From assembly GCA_002401055.1 (NCBI GenBank), contig NVRZ01000203.1, positions 1 to 6,260 of the forward strand: DNA of 6,260 bases, written 5' to 3'. The notes beneath the pieces were generated by a model. The model made no database searches. It was not told where the DNA came from and worked only from the letters and a program-made list of their open reading frames with translations. Source of the DNA: Bacteroidota bacterium (GTDB taxonomy: Bacteria > Bacteroidota > Bacteroidia > NORP154). Shown piece after piece: positions 1 through 6,260 of this stretch (position 1 is its first letter; every line of letters begins with the position of its first letter). Made by a program: the position numbers and the translations under genes.

Positions 1-1
1 A

Positions 2-136
2 AAAATGGCTGCTATTGCTACAGCTGCTATTGCTACAAGTGCTTTGGCTAATGATGGTATAACAAGATCTGCAACGGAGCAGGAGATTAAAAATCCTTTT
101 CCTGGTTCAGAAAATATTCTTTCTGACTTGCTATAA
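2..136 (+). CDS. C-terminal end of an unrecognised protein (partial, enters from left edge)
   Basis: An open frame runs from the left edge to a TAA at 134-136, giving 44 sense codons. The first ATG is at 5-7, so it could also be a complete 43-residue peptide, but no upstream sequence is visible to decide. The N-terminal part is alanine/isoleucine/threonine-rich (AAIATAAIATSALA), followed by a polar stretch and a short hydrophobic end (ENILSDLL). The Ala-rich stretch followed by AND resembles a signal-peptide core with an Ala-x-Ala site. However, the mature part would be under 30 residues, so the tail of a longer gene is more likely. The frame is the same as that of the large gene at 221, but stops at 134, 170, 179 and 185 separate them. 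I do not recognise the family. Confidence 0.4.
   Translation, partial: KMAAIATAAIATSALANDGITRSATEQEIKNPFPGSENILSDLL
8..37 (+). repeat. Perfect 15-bp tandem duplication
   Basis: The 15-mer GCTGCTATTGCTACA occurs twice head to tail (8-22 and 23-37) without mismatch. It encodes AAIAT-AAIAT in the open frame of the partial upstream gene. Because the unit is a multiple of three, copy-number change would keep the frame. The identical copies suggest recent slippage. Confidence 0.85.
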
Positions 137-184
137 ATATGGATTTTTTGTGTCCAAGTAATGTTATTATAAGAACAATGACCA

Positions 185-216
185 TAACGTGTCGTACATC
201 TCATAAACTTAAATAC
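185..216 (+). promoter_or_regulatory. Two-part upstream element, copy 1 (candidate promoter or operator)
   Basis: TAACGTG (185-191) is followed after 7 nt by an 18-mer (199-216) matching TCTCNTNAACTTAAATAC. The same arrangement recurs at 3920-3950 ahead of the second gene: the 7-mer is identical and 16 of 18 bases match in the second part. The element ends only 4 nt before the ATG at 221. It is not a clear match to the Bacteroidota housekeeping promoter (TTTG, then TAnnTTTG). Its function is inferred from recurrence and position only. Apart from this element, the 137-220 gap holds nothing I recognise. Confidence 0.45.
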
Positions 217-220
217 GATT

Positions 221-3200
221 ATGTTTGTACAAAATTATGGATGTATTAACAGTGAAGTTATATTCTCCGGAGATGTAAGCGGCAACTGGAACTTCGGAGC
301 TGGCGCTGTTCCATCTACCGGGTTTGGCAACGGGCCATTTTCGGTTGTCTATGCCACTATGGGAAGAAAGACCATTATGTACGACAATGTACCGTTTACG
401 GAGTTCATAGATATATTTAGAACAGGACCACCTGTTCCATCTATAACCGCATCGAGTGATACGATCACTCTTGGTTGCCCGGCAATCTTTACTTCATCTA
501 TTGTTTCGACAAATTATGAATGGATTTTTGGGCCGGTCGCTAACCCTGATTCTTTAAATGGACCTGGATTTCAAACCACAGACACAGTTTTCTATACAAC
601 GCTTGGAAGCCACCTTGTTGAGTTATGGCTGAATGACTATTGTTGCGGAAGGGTACGGGATACATTTAACGTATACATTGATGCAAGTTTATTAAATGTC
701 TCCCTTTCGGCTTTGTACGACACGATCTGTCTTGGAGATACGCAAGTGTTTACTGCCGGAACTGGTTATACGAATTATGACTTTTATTTTAACAGCATAC
801 TCGTACAAAGTAGCCCAAGCAATGTTTTTACAACAACTACTTTGCAGACTGGCGATATTGTGAAGGTTATAGCTTTTGACGGAACATGCTACTCAAATCA
901 GAGCTCAGCGATAACGCCTGTGGTAATTCCAATTCCTCCCGTTAACATTACAATTTCAGATCCTGATACGATTATTTGCCAGTTTGAATCGGTCACTTTT
1001 ACCGCGAGTCCGTCGACTTATTCCAACTATGAATTTTTTGTTGGGACAACTTCAGTGCAAAACGGACCGGGAAATATTTACACCACGAATTCTCTAAACG
1101 ATGGTGACAGTATAACTTGCGTTTCCTATTTGGGATGTCCGGGACCCCCAAGTAACACCATCTACTTTACTGTTAACGCGTTGCCGGTAATTACTTTGTC
1201 AAGTTCGGATACTGTGTTTTGTCAAGGTGACACAGTAACACTGACTGCATCACCTCCTGGAATGGCCGATTATGAAATAATTGTAAATGGATTTTCAGCG
1301 GGATCAGGTTCTTCAAATACGGTCACAACTGATTTATTCTCTGATGGTGACAGTATCTTTGTAGTGGCTACCAGCCCCGAAGGATGTGTAGGTTTTCCAA
1401 GTAATGATTTGGTTCTAACAGTTAATCCTATACCGTCAGTTACATTGGTGGGTTCGTCTGATACTGTATGCTTAAATGCTACAGCTACATTTACAGCATC
1501 TCCCACAGGACTAGACAATTACGAGTTCTTTGACGGTGTTGTCTCCTTGCAATCTGGGCCGGGAAACCAACTTGCAACATCAGCATTGAGTGCAGGAAAT
1601 CATTCAATAACAGTTGTAGTAACGGATTTAGGTTGCGCCTCACCGGCGAGTACGGTAGTATTGCTTACGGTGTTGTCAGGTCCGCCTGTATCTATCACCA
1701 GTTCTTCAGACACACTTTGTCTTGGTGATACCATCACATATACTGCTTTACTAAATAGCTTCGCCAACTATGAGTTTTTTAATGCTGGAACCTCCTTGCA
1801 AGACAGTACCTTATTCACCTACTCAACTTCAGGACTGTCGGCTGGCGATAGCATATATGTTATTGCCACTGACCAGGGTTGCCCAGGGCCCTTAAGTAAC
1901 ATTATTGTTCCATTGGTAAACCCGCTACCATCAATTATTTTAACCAGCTCAGATTCTGACTTAACCATTTGTGCAGGAGACGTGATAACCATATTATCAA
2001 GTCCTCAAGGAATGGCCAACTACGATTATTATCTCAACGGATCTTTGGTCCAGTCAGGTACGGATAGCAATTATGTTACTTCAACTTTAGTTGATGGCGA
2101 CGCGATTACCGTTATAGCAATTAGCATTGATGGGTGTACCGGCCCTTTAAACAATTCACTGGTTTATACGGTAAACCCAATTCCTCCAATAAGCCTCACA
2201 TCCTCCGATGACAGTGTGTGCTATGGTTCTACAATAGTTTTTACCGCAGCGCCTGGAAGTTATGCCAACTATGAGTTCTTCAATAATGGCGCGTCAGTGC
2301 AAAACGGATCGTCAGATACATATGCGCCTGACTCATTGGATAGCGGCAATGTTATTACCGTTATTGCAACCAATTTAAATTGCCCTTCTTTAGTTAGCAA
2401 TGATACGTCGGTAACCGTTATCTATGGACCCACCACAATACTTATTAGTTCTGACGCAGATAGTACAATCTGTGCCGGAGACGTGGTGACTTTTACGGCA
2501 ACTCCAAATACGTTTGATAATTATAATTTTTACGTAAATGGAGGACTTGTCCAATCAGGAAGTACAAACACATATGTTTCGAATAGTTTAAGCGATCAGG
2601 ATGTAGTTACAACGGTTGGATCAATTTTGGGATGTCCTGGACCAACCAGCAATGGAATACCCACTACCGTAAATCCTATTCCAGCTTCGGCTATTGTTAA
2701 CAACCAGGCAAATATTTGCTTTAACGACAGCAATACTTTTACAGCTACACCAACCGGATTAAATTCCTACACATTTTATGTCAATGGGGTGCTTCAGCAA
2801 CAGGACACGGTTAATGTGTTCACAACGGCACCAATCTTTGATGGAGACGCGGTGACAGTAATAACGGAAGCGCTTGGATGCTTGAGTGATACGAGTAATG
2901 TGGTTTACGCAAGCGTATATCCGCTACCAATACCTGGTTTTGTAAGCGACACGGTATGCCAAGGAGAATTTACGACATTAACGGATACAACACAGGGTAA
3001 TATCATAAACAGATTGTGGGCCTATGGAGATGGAGATACGAGTTTTGGCCAACCAGCGGATCCCCATGTGTACCAAACATCTGGTTCCTTTACAGCATGG
3101 TTGATAGTAACAAATAGTTTGGATTGTAAGGACAGTACGAGTACAACTGTAATAGTCAATCCTCTACCTATCGCTGACTTTACGGCTGTACCAGATACGA

Positions 3201-3751
3201 CAACTATACTAAGCCCCGAAGTTTCTTTTACGGATATGTCTTCACCACCTGGGTCAGACACCATAATTTCATGGATGTGGGACTTTGATGACGGAACCAT
3301 TATTGGTCCGGATGTAGGCACAATTATGAATGTAGATTCTACAAGTGGTACTTATCAAAATCCGATCCATGAATATCAGGATTCAGGTGTATATGAAGTA
3401 GTATTAACCGTGATGAATCAGTATATGTGTTCAGCCAATACCGTGCTTAGTGTTGTTATTAATCCTGAGTTTATTCTTCATATACCGAACTCATTTACAC
3501 CAAATGGAGACGGCATAAATGACTTTTTTGCTCCGGTAGGAATAGGCCTAAACAATAGTTTTGAGTTCTATATCTACGACCGATGGGGAGATCTGATTTT
3601 TAAGACATTTGACGCAAATGTTGCATGGGATGGAAAGGCCAACAACGGCAAAAAGATTGCCAGACAAGAGGTTTATGTATGGTTAATATATCTGCGTGAT
3701 CACAAGGGTCAGCAGCATGAGTTTGTTGGGCACGTTACGCTGATTAGGTAA
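221..3751 (+). CDS. Large multi-domain surface protein with nine Ig-like repeats, PKD domains and T9SS type B C-terminal sorting domain; N-terminus probably truncated
   Basis: This 1176-residue protein is a predicted extracellular adhesin-like protein delivered by the type IX secretion system. Modules in order: a PKD-like module (about 1-70, with NWNFGAGAVPSTG at 22-34); a second divergent PKD-like module (about 72-157, NYEWIFG); nine Ig-like modules (158-903); two PKD domains (904-983 with YGDGD at 935-939, and 984-1083 with WDFDDG at 1020-1025); and the gliding-motility-associated C-terminal domain (1086-1176). That last domain carries IPNSFTPNGDGIND, YDRWGDLIF, WDGKANNGKK and terminal GHVTLIR. 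No catalytic domain is seen. The ATG at 221 is the first possible start after the in-frame stop at 185-187. It opens directly inside a PKD-like fold, with no Lys/Arg-plus-hydrophobic signal peptide, although T9SS cargo needs Sec export. A 5' deletion, frameshift or assembly break is therefore likely, and the gene may be a pseudogene as it stands. The reading frame and domain calls are certain; the start is not. Confidence 0.9.
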   Translation: MFVQNYGCINSEVIFSGDVSGNWNFGAGAVPSTGFGNGPFSVVYATMGRKTIMYDNVPFTEFIDIFRTGPPVPSITASSDTITLGCPAIFTSSIVSTNYEWIFGPVANPDSLNGPGFQTTDTVFYTTLGSHLVELWLNDYCCGRVRDTFNVYIDASLLNVSLSALYDTICLGDTQVFTAGTGYTNYDFYFNSILVQSSPSNVFTTTTLQTGDIVKVIAFDGTCYSNQSSAITPVVIPIPPVNITISDPDTIICQFESVTFTASPSTYSNYEFFVGTTSVQNGPGNIYTTNSLNDGDSITCVSYLGCPGPPSNTIYFTVNALPVITLSSSDTVFCQGDTVTLTASPPGMADYEIIVNGFSAGSGSSNTVTTDLFSDGDSIFVVATSPEGCVGFPSNDLVLTVNPIPSVTLVGSSDTVCLNATATFTASPTGLDNYEFFDGVVSLQSGPGNQLATSALSAGNHSITVVVTDLGCASPASTVVLLTVLSGPPVSITSSSDTLCLGDTITYTALLNSFANYEFFNAGTSLQDSTLFTYSTSGLSAGDSIYVIATDQGCPGPLSNIIVPLVNPLPSIILTSSDSDLTICAGDVITILSSPQGMANYDYYLNGSLVQSGTDSNYVTSTLVDGDAITVIAISIDGCTGPLNNSLVYTVNPIPPISLTSSDDSVCYGSTIVFTAAPGSYANYEFFNNGASVQNGSSDTYAPDSLDSGNVITVIATNLNCPSLVSNDTSVTVIYGPTTILISSDADSTICAGDVVTFTATPNTFDNYNFYVNGGLVQSGSTNTYVSNSLSDQDVVTTVGSILGCPGPTSNGIPTTVNPIPASAIVNNQANICFNDSNTFTATPTGLNSYTFYVNGVLQQQDTVNVFTTAPIFDGDAVTVITEALGCLSDTSNVVYASVYPLPIPGFVSDTVCQGEFTTLTDTTQGNIINRLWAYGDGDTSFGQPADPHVYQTSGSFTAWLIVTNSLDCKDSTSTTVIVNPLPIADFTAVPDTTTILSPEVSFTDMSSPPGSDTIISWMWDFDDGTIIGPDVGTIMNVDSTSGTYQNPIHEYQDSGVYEVVLTVMNQYMCSANTVLSVVINPEFILHIPNSFTPNGDGINDFFAPVGIGLNNSFEFYIYDRWGDLIFKTFDANVAWDGKANNGKKIARQEVYVWLIYLRDHKGQQHEFVGHVTLIR
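692..2929 (+). repeat. Nine tandem Ig-like modules of about 83 residues (about 249 bp)
   Basis: Module starts are at residues 158, 240, 323, 406, 490, 571, 656, 738 and 822, and the next domain starts at 904, so the period is 81-85 residues. The shared pattern is: SSDT-type strand, [IV]CxGD, VTFTA, P then NYEFF, NG, VQxG, a L..GD.ITV strand, GCxGPxSN, and a VNPxP linker. Every module has one cysteine in the first motif and one near GC, suggesting a conserved intradomain disulfide or buried pair. The pattern resembles the Ig-like or PKD-like domains associated with T9SS C-terminal domains (Pfam Ig_7 group), from memory rather than a search. DNA copies are diverged, with short identical islands such as a 15-mer at 1052-1066 and 2294-2308. 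They are therefore old protein repeats, not recent DNA duplications. Confidence 0.9.
3476..3748 (+). other. T9SS type B C-terminal sorting domain
   Basis: This is the last 91 residues of the first large protein. Hallmarks are IPNSFTPNGDGIND at the domain start, the YDRWGD core, the WDGK turn, VYVWLIY and the terminal GHVTLIR. In characterised Bacteroidota this domain directs cargo through the T9SS outer-membrane translocon, and type B cargo such as SprB depends on a PorP/SprF-family partner. No such partner gene is in this window. The domain is intact and ends exactly at the stop codon. Confidence 0.95.
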
Positions 3752-3792
3752 GCTACATCTCCATTTTTCAATTGAACTTTCTAGGCATTTAG

Positions 3793-3827
3793 TATGCAAG
3801 CATAATAAATTGTGCTATTTTTGCATA
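3793..3827 (+). terminator. Two-tier hairpin, candidate terminator of the first large gene
   Basis: The inner stem pairs GCATAAT (3800-3806) with ATTGTGC (3809-3815), seven pairs including one G-U. An A3799-T3816 pair extends it, and it is followed by ATTTTT (3817-3822). Alternatively, an outer stem pairs TATGCAA (3793-3799) with TTGCATA (3821-3827), leaving a TATTT bulge on the 3' side. The position, 41 bp after the stop at 3751, and the T-run fit an intrinsic terminator, though the stem is AT-rich and weak. Confidence 0.45.
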
Positions 3828-3833
3828 TTGTTC

Positions 3834-3861
3834 GTCGACATTTCACTTGCATTGGTCGACA
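3834..3861 (+). repeat. Paired GTCGACA sites spaced 21 bp
   Basis: GTCGACA occurs at 3834-3840 and 3855-3861, the same heptamer 21 bp apart (about two helical turns). The GTCGAC core is palindromic, so the pair could also form a 6-bp stem with a 15-nt loop. The spacing on one DNA face is what a dimeric regulator operator would show, but two hexamer palindromes can occur by chance. Confidence 0.35.
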
Positions 3862-3919
3862 GATTATTATTGTAATCCGTTTGAGCTATGAACTTCCGTT
3901 TAACCAGTGTATAATATAT

Positions 3920-3950
3920 TAACGTGACAGTCTCTCCTCAACTTAAATAC
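3920..3950 (+). promoter_or_regulatory. Two-part upstream element, copy 2 (candidate promoter of the second large gene)
   Basis: TAACGTG (3920-3926), then 6 nt, then the 18-mer at 3933-3950 that matches 16 of 18 bases of the copy at 199-216. It ends 25 nt before the GTG start at 3976. If the AAATAC end is near a -10/-7 box, transcription would begin near 3956-3960 and leave a leader of roughly 20 nt, a sensible promoter geometry. The overlapping TACATTTA (3948-3955) is one base off the Bacteroidota TAnnTTTG box, but no TTTG box lies at the usual distance upstream. The rest of the 3752-3975 spacer shows no gene. Confidence 0.45.
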
Positions 3951-3975
3951 ATTTATCCGCTCTAATAGAAGAAAC

Positions 3976-4053
3976 GTGAACAGGATTAAACTCATAGCTC
4001 TTATCTTGTTAACGGTGTCCGGCATACTGCTTCATTCAAAAACTTCTATGGCC
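3976..4053 (+). other. Sec signal peptide of the second large protein
   Basis: Residues 1-26 have a basic start (MNRIK), a hydrophobic core (LIALILLTVSGILL, 6-19), and a polar end with a Ser-Met-Ala cleavage site before SHAMG. The mature protein would begin with the SHxMG motif, usual for this family. This supports the GTG start. Confidence 0.85.
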
Positions 4054-6260
4054 TCACATGCCATGGGAGTTGATTTTTATTACCAGTGCCTGGGAGGAAA
4101 CGATTACTCATTCACGCTAATTTTTTATCGTGACTGTGAAGGAGTATCTGCACCGTCTAGTGCTACAATTAATATTTCCTCGGCCTCGTGCAGCCAAAAC
4201 ACATCCATTACTTTAAGTCAGCAAGGGCCACCTATTGAGCTTACATCCCTCTGTATTGGCAACAGCAACAGCACGTGTAACGGAGGTTCGGATCCTGGTG
4301 TAGAACAATACACTTACTCAGGAACATTTACCCTACCTGCACAATGTACTGACTGGACTTTTAGTTGGACGCACTGTTGCAGAAATGGCAACATCACAAA
4401 CCTTCTCGACCCCAGCAATGAAGATATGTACATTGAGTCAACCTTGAATAATTCTTCAGGGCAATGCAATGACTCCCCAATTTTCACAGAGCTTCCCGTA
4501 CCGTTCATCTGCGATGGGGTAGCTTATTGTTACAATCACGGTGCTACAGATGCTGACGGCGACTCTTTGGTTTATTCTCTGGTAAACCCACTGACTGGAG
4601 GAGGTACACCTATAGGCTACGTTGGTGGTTTTAGCCCTACATATCCACTAACTACATTTTCCGGTAGCGTAAGTTTCGACAATGCAACTGGTCAAATGTG
4701 TTTTACACCAGTAGGTGAGCAGCAAGCCGTTATAACCGTGCTGATCGAAGAGTATCGAAATGGTGTTTTAATTGGAACCACCATGAGAGATCTTCAAATT
4801 ATTGTGCTTGACTGCACCAATGATCCTCCACCGGTTCAAGTGTCCGTTCCTTGCGGTGCTACTTACATCTCCCTTGACATATTAGATCCCGTACTGTGCA
4901 GCTCAATCGCTAGCGATGGTTCTGACTTTACTTTAACTGGACCAGGTGGGCCATTTACCATAACCAGTGTTGTTGGTGTTGGCTGCGGAACTTCAACGTC
5001 TCAAATTCAAATATACATTAGCCCTTCTGTTATAATGGGCTCTACCTACACGCTCACAATTGTAACTGGAAGCGATGGAAATACATTGGTGAATGATTGT
5101 GGAGGAGAAATGGATGACCCAACCACCTTGTCTTTTATCGCTCAACCATTGCCTGCAGTCATATATGGTGACTCACCAATTTGCGAAGGGAAATCCGTAA
5201 ACCTCACCGCTTCAGCCGGAACATCTTGGTTGTGGAATACAGGTAGCACTAACCAGACCATTAATGTTACTCCCACAAGTACTACCACTTATTCCGTCAC
5301 CGTCTATAATGATACTTGTAGTCAAAACGCGTCATTTACCGTTGATGTAGATCCTGCACCGGTAGCAGACTTTAGCGCAACTCCCAATCCGGTTTGTGTC
5401 GGTGATCTAGTTACATTTACTGACAATTCCTCAAGGTGCTGCAGTGGATTTGGCTGTCTTTTCCCTGAGATCTATACATGGGATTTTGGAGATGGAGCAT
5501 TCGCGCTTTCTTTTGGCCCCTCCAATGAAACACATACTTACAACGCCATTGGAACTTATACGGTTAAGCTTACTGTAACTGATCCTGCTTGTGGTTGTGA
5601 CAATACATTTTCCTTGGTGGTAAATGTGATTAATTGCAATTCTCCCTGCTCTCTAACCGTTGCGTCAACAGTAGTAAATACCACATGTAATGGCGGGTCC
5701 GATGGCTCAGCAACAGCAAATCCTTCAGGAGGTACAACGCCATATTCCTATCAGTGGGATAATAATGCTGGAAATCAAACCTCACAGACTGCGACTGGAT
5801 TGAGCGCAGGAAACTATTACGTTACCGTTACAGATTCTTCTAGTTGCACTGATACTATAATGATGACAATTAACGAACCAGGAGCACTGTCAGCAGCGGC
5901 TATTTCTACCCCTACAAGTTGCTACGGTGATTCAGATGGAACAACCTCGGTAACAGCCAGTGGAGGCGCAAGTCCATATCAATATAGTTGGTCCAGTGGG
6001 CAATTAACCTCAACTGCAGTTGGTTTAATGGCTGGTGCTTACTCAGTAACTGTAACAGACAATAATACTTGCACAGCTATTGTGGGAGTAATTGTTAATG
6101 AACCTGCTGTTATCGTCTTAAACATGAGTTCGACACCTGAGAGCTGCGGAGCAATGGATGGTACTGCATCTGTGGTAGTTTCAGGGGGAACAAGTCCATA
6201 TAGCTACGTTTGGTCAAATGGGGGTAGCGCTTCCACGGACACCGCCCTCGTCACCGGGTC
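3976..6260 (+). CDS. Secreted SprB-repeat surface protein, 5' part (runs off the right edge)
   Basis: An open frame of 761 full codons runs from a GTG at 3976 with no stop before the window ends; the upstream in-frame stop is TGA at 3925-3927. The GTG start is chosen because it gives a complete signal peptide; the next in-frame ATGs (4048, 4063) would remove it. Modules: signal peptide (1-26); a conserved N-terminal module of T9SS surface proteins (27-281) with SHAMG, CLGG, YRDC, a CCRNG turn at 134-138, GATDADGDSL at 189-198 and EYRNG...IGTTMRDLQ; a beta-rich module (about 282-392); an Ig-like module (about 396-457); a PKD domain (about 459-553) with WDFGDG at 502-507; then SprB-like repeats from about 558. 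Related Flavobacterium johnsoniae SprB is a gliding adhesin, but the repeat is widespread, so a motility role is not implied. A purine-rich GAAGAAA lies just upstream of the start. A C-terminal sorting domain is expected beyond the window. Confidence 0.92.
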   Translation, partial: MNRIKLIALILLTVSGILLHSKTSMASHAMGVDFYYQCLGGNDYSFTLIFYRDCEGVSAPSSATINISSASCSQNTSITLSQQGPPIELTSLCIGNSNSTCNGGSDPGVEQYTYSGTFTLPAQCTDWTFSWTHCCRNGNITNLLDPSNEDMYIESTLNNSSGQCNDSPIFTELPVPFICDGVAYCYNHGATDADGDSLVYSLVNPLTGGGTPIGYVGGFSPTYPLTTFSGSVSFDNATGQMCFTPVGEQQAVITVLIEEYRNGVLIGTTMRDLQIIVLDCTNDPPPVQVSVPCGATYISLDILDPVLCSSIASDGSDFTLTGPGGPFTITSVVGVGCGTSTSQIQIYISPSVIMGSTYTLTIVTGSDGNTLVNDCGGEMDDPTTLSFIAQPLPAVIYGDSPICEGKSVNLTASAGTSWLWNTGSTNQTINVTPTSTTTYSVTVYNDTCSQNASFTVDVDPAPVADFSATPNPVCVGDLVTFTDNSSRCCSGFGCLFPEIYTWDFGDGAFALSFGPSNETHTYNAIGTYTVKLTVTDPACGCDNTFSLVVNVINCNSPCSLTVASTVVNTTCNGGSDGSATANPSGGTTPYSYQWDNNAGNQTSQTATGLSAGNYYVTVTDSSSCTDTIMMTINEPGALSAAAISTPTSCYGDSDGTTSVTASGGASPYQYSWSSGQLTSTAVGLMAGAYSVTVTDNNTCTAIVGVIVNEPAVIVLNMSSTPESCGAMDGTASVVVSGGTSPYSYVWSNGGSASTDTALVTG
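5647..6260 (+). repeat. SprB-type repeats, two complete and a third cut by the window edge
   Basis: Units begin near 5647, 5881 and 6115. The anchor cysteines are residues 572, 649 and 724, so the spacing is 77 and 75 residues. Each unit shows C..G..DG(S/T)A or DGTTSV, SGG.(S/T)PY.Y.W, a hydrophobic GL.AG.Y.VTVTD strand, then SC/TC and a (I/V)NEP end. This is the SprB repeat pattern (Pfam SprB family, from memory). The third copy stops at the window edge after its SGGTSPYSYVWS segment. Confidence 0.88.

Noticed and set aside
220..227. TATGTTTG, an exact match to the Bacteroidota -7 box TAnnTTTG
   Set aside because: It overlaps the proposed ATG and no TTTG box lies about 20 nt upstream; an eight-base degenerate match is weak alone.
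139..249. 36-codon plus-strand open frame starting at ATG 139
   Set aside because: It overlaps the start of the large gene in another frame, has no signal peptide or domain, and does not supply the missing N-terminus of that gene in any obvious frameshift reading.
1270..1518. Reverse-strand open frame of 82 codons
   Set aside because: It lies wholly inside the repeat region of the large plus-strand gene, has no recognisable protein features and no promoter; it is a shadow of the forward codons.
692..2929. Regular spacing of about 249 bp considered as a CRISPR-like or satellite array
   Set aside because: The repeats are conserved at protein level only, are in one reading frame and are far longer than CRISPR repeats.
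3022..3321. Reverse-strand open frame of 99 codons
   Set aside because: It is antisense to the two conserved PKD domains, whose forward translation has clear family motifs.
3816..3823. TATTTTTG, an exact match to TAnnTTTG
   Set aside because: It coincides with the T-run of the candidate terminator hairpin and lacks a TTTG at the right distance upstream, so the terminator reading is preferred; a promoter here is still possible.
3888..3914. Eight-codon ATG open frame in the spacer, a possible leader peptide
   Set aside because: It has no ribosome-binding signal, no regulatory codon run and no attenuator after it; such frames arise by chance.
3910..3915. TATAAT hexamer as a classic sigma-70 -10 box
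   Set aside because: No partner -35 box stands 16-18 bp upstream, and Bacteroidota housekeeping promoters do not use this consensus; the tract is simply AT-rich.
4314..4508. Reverse-strand open frame of 64 codons
   Set aside because: It is antisense to the conserved N-terminal module of the second large gene, which is clearly coding on the plus strand.

Overview
The window looks like chromosomal DNA from a Bacteroidota organism (Flavobacteriia, Cytophagia or Sphingobacteriia type). The evidence is two large plus-strand genes for repetitive extracellular proteins of kinds characteristic of that phylum. One ends in a textbook gliding-motility-associated C-terminal domain, which is a type B sorting signal for the type IX secretion system (T9SS). 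The other starts with the family-typical SHxMG...CLGG...YRDC module and runs into SprB-type repeats. No RNA gene, insertion sequence, CRISPR array or phage gene was seen.

Layout: (1) 2-136 is an open frame entering from the left, probably the C-terminal end of an unrecognised gene, with a perfect 15-bp tandem duplication inside it. (2) 137-220 is a short gap with a two-part sequence element. (3) 221-3751 encodes a 1176-residue protein: two divergent PKD-like modules, nine Ig-like modules of about 83 residues, two PKD domains and a T9SS type B C-terminal domain. It lacks any visible signal peptide, so its 5' end looks truncated. (4) 3752-3975 is a 224-bp spacer holding a hairpin/terminator candidate, a pair of GTCGACA sites 21 bp apart, and a second copy of the two-part element. 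(5) 3976-6260 is the start of a second large secreted protein. It begins at a GTG codon with a clear signal peptide and is still open at the right edge, in its third SprB-like repeat.

Both genes would act at the cell surface: export by Sec, then passage through the T9SS outer-membrane translocon, to become attached or released adhesin-like proteins. They are not homologous over their full length but share the architecture class.

The three observations most worth a second look are: the same two-part sequence element just upstream of both genes; the missing export signal of the first gene, which may be a deletion fusing that upstream element to the interior of the gene; and a higher-order three-module periodicity (A-B-C three times) in the nine Ig-like repeats. 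I did not find a convincing new enzymatic or defence system here.
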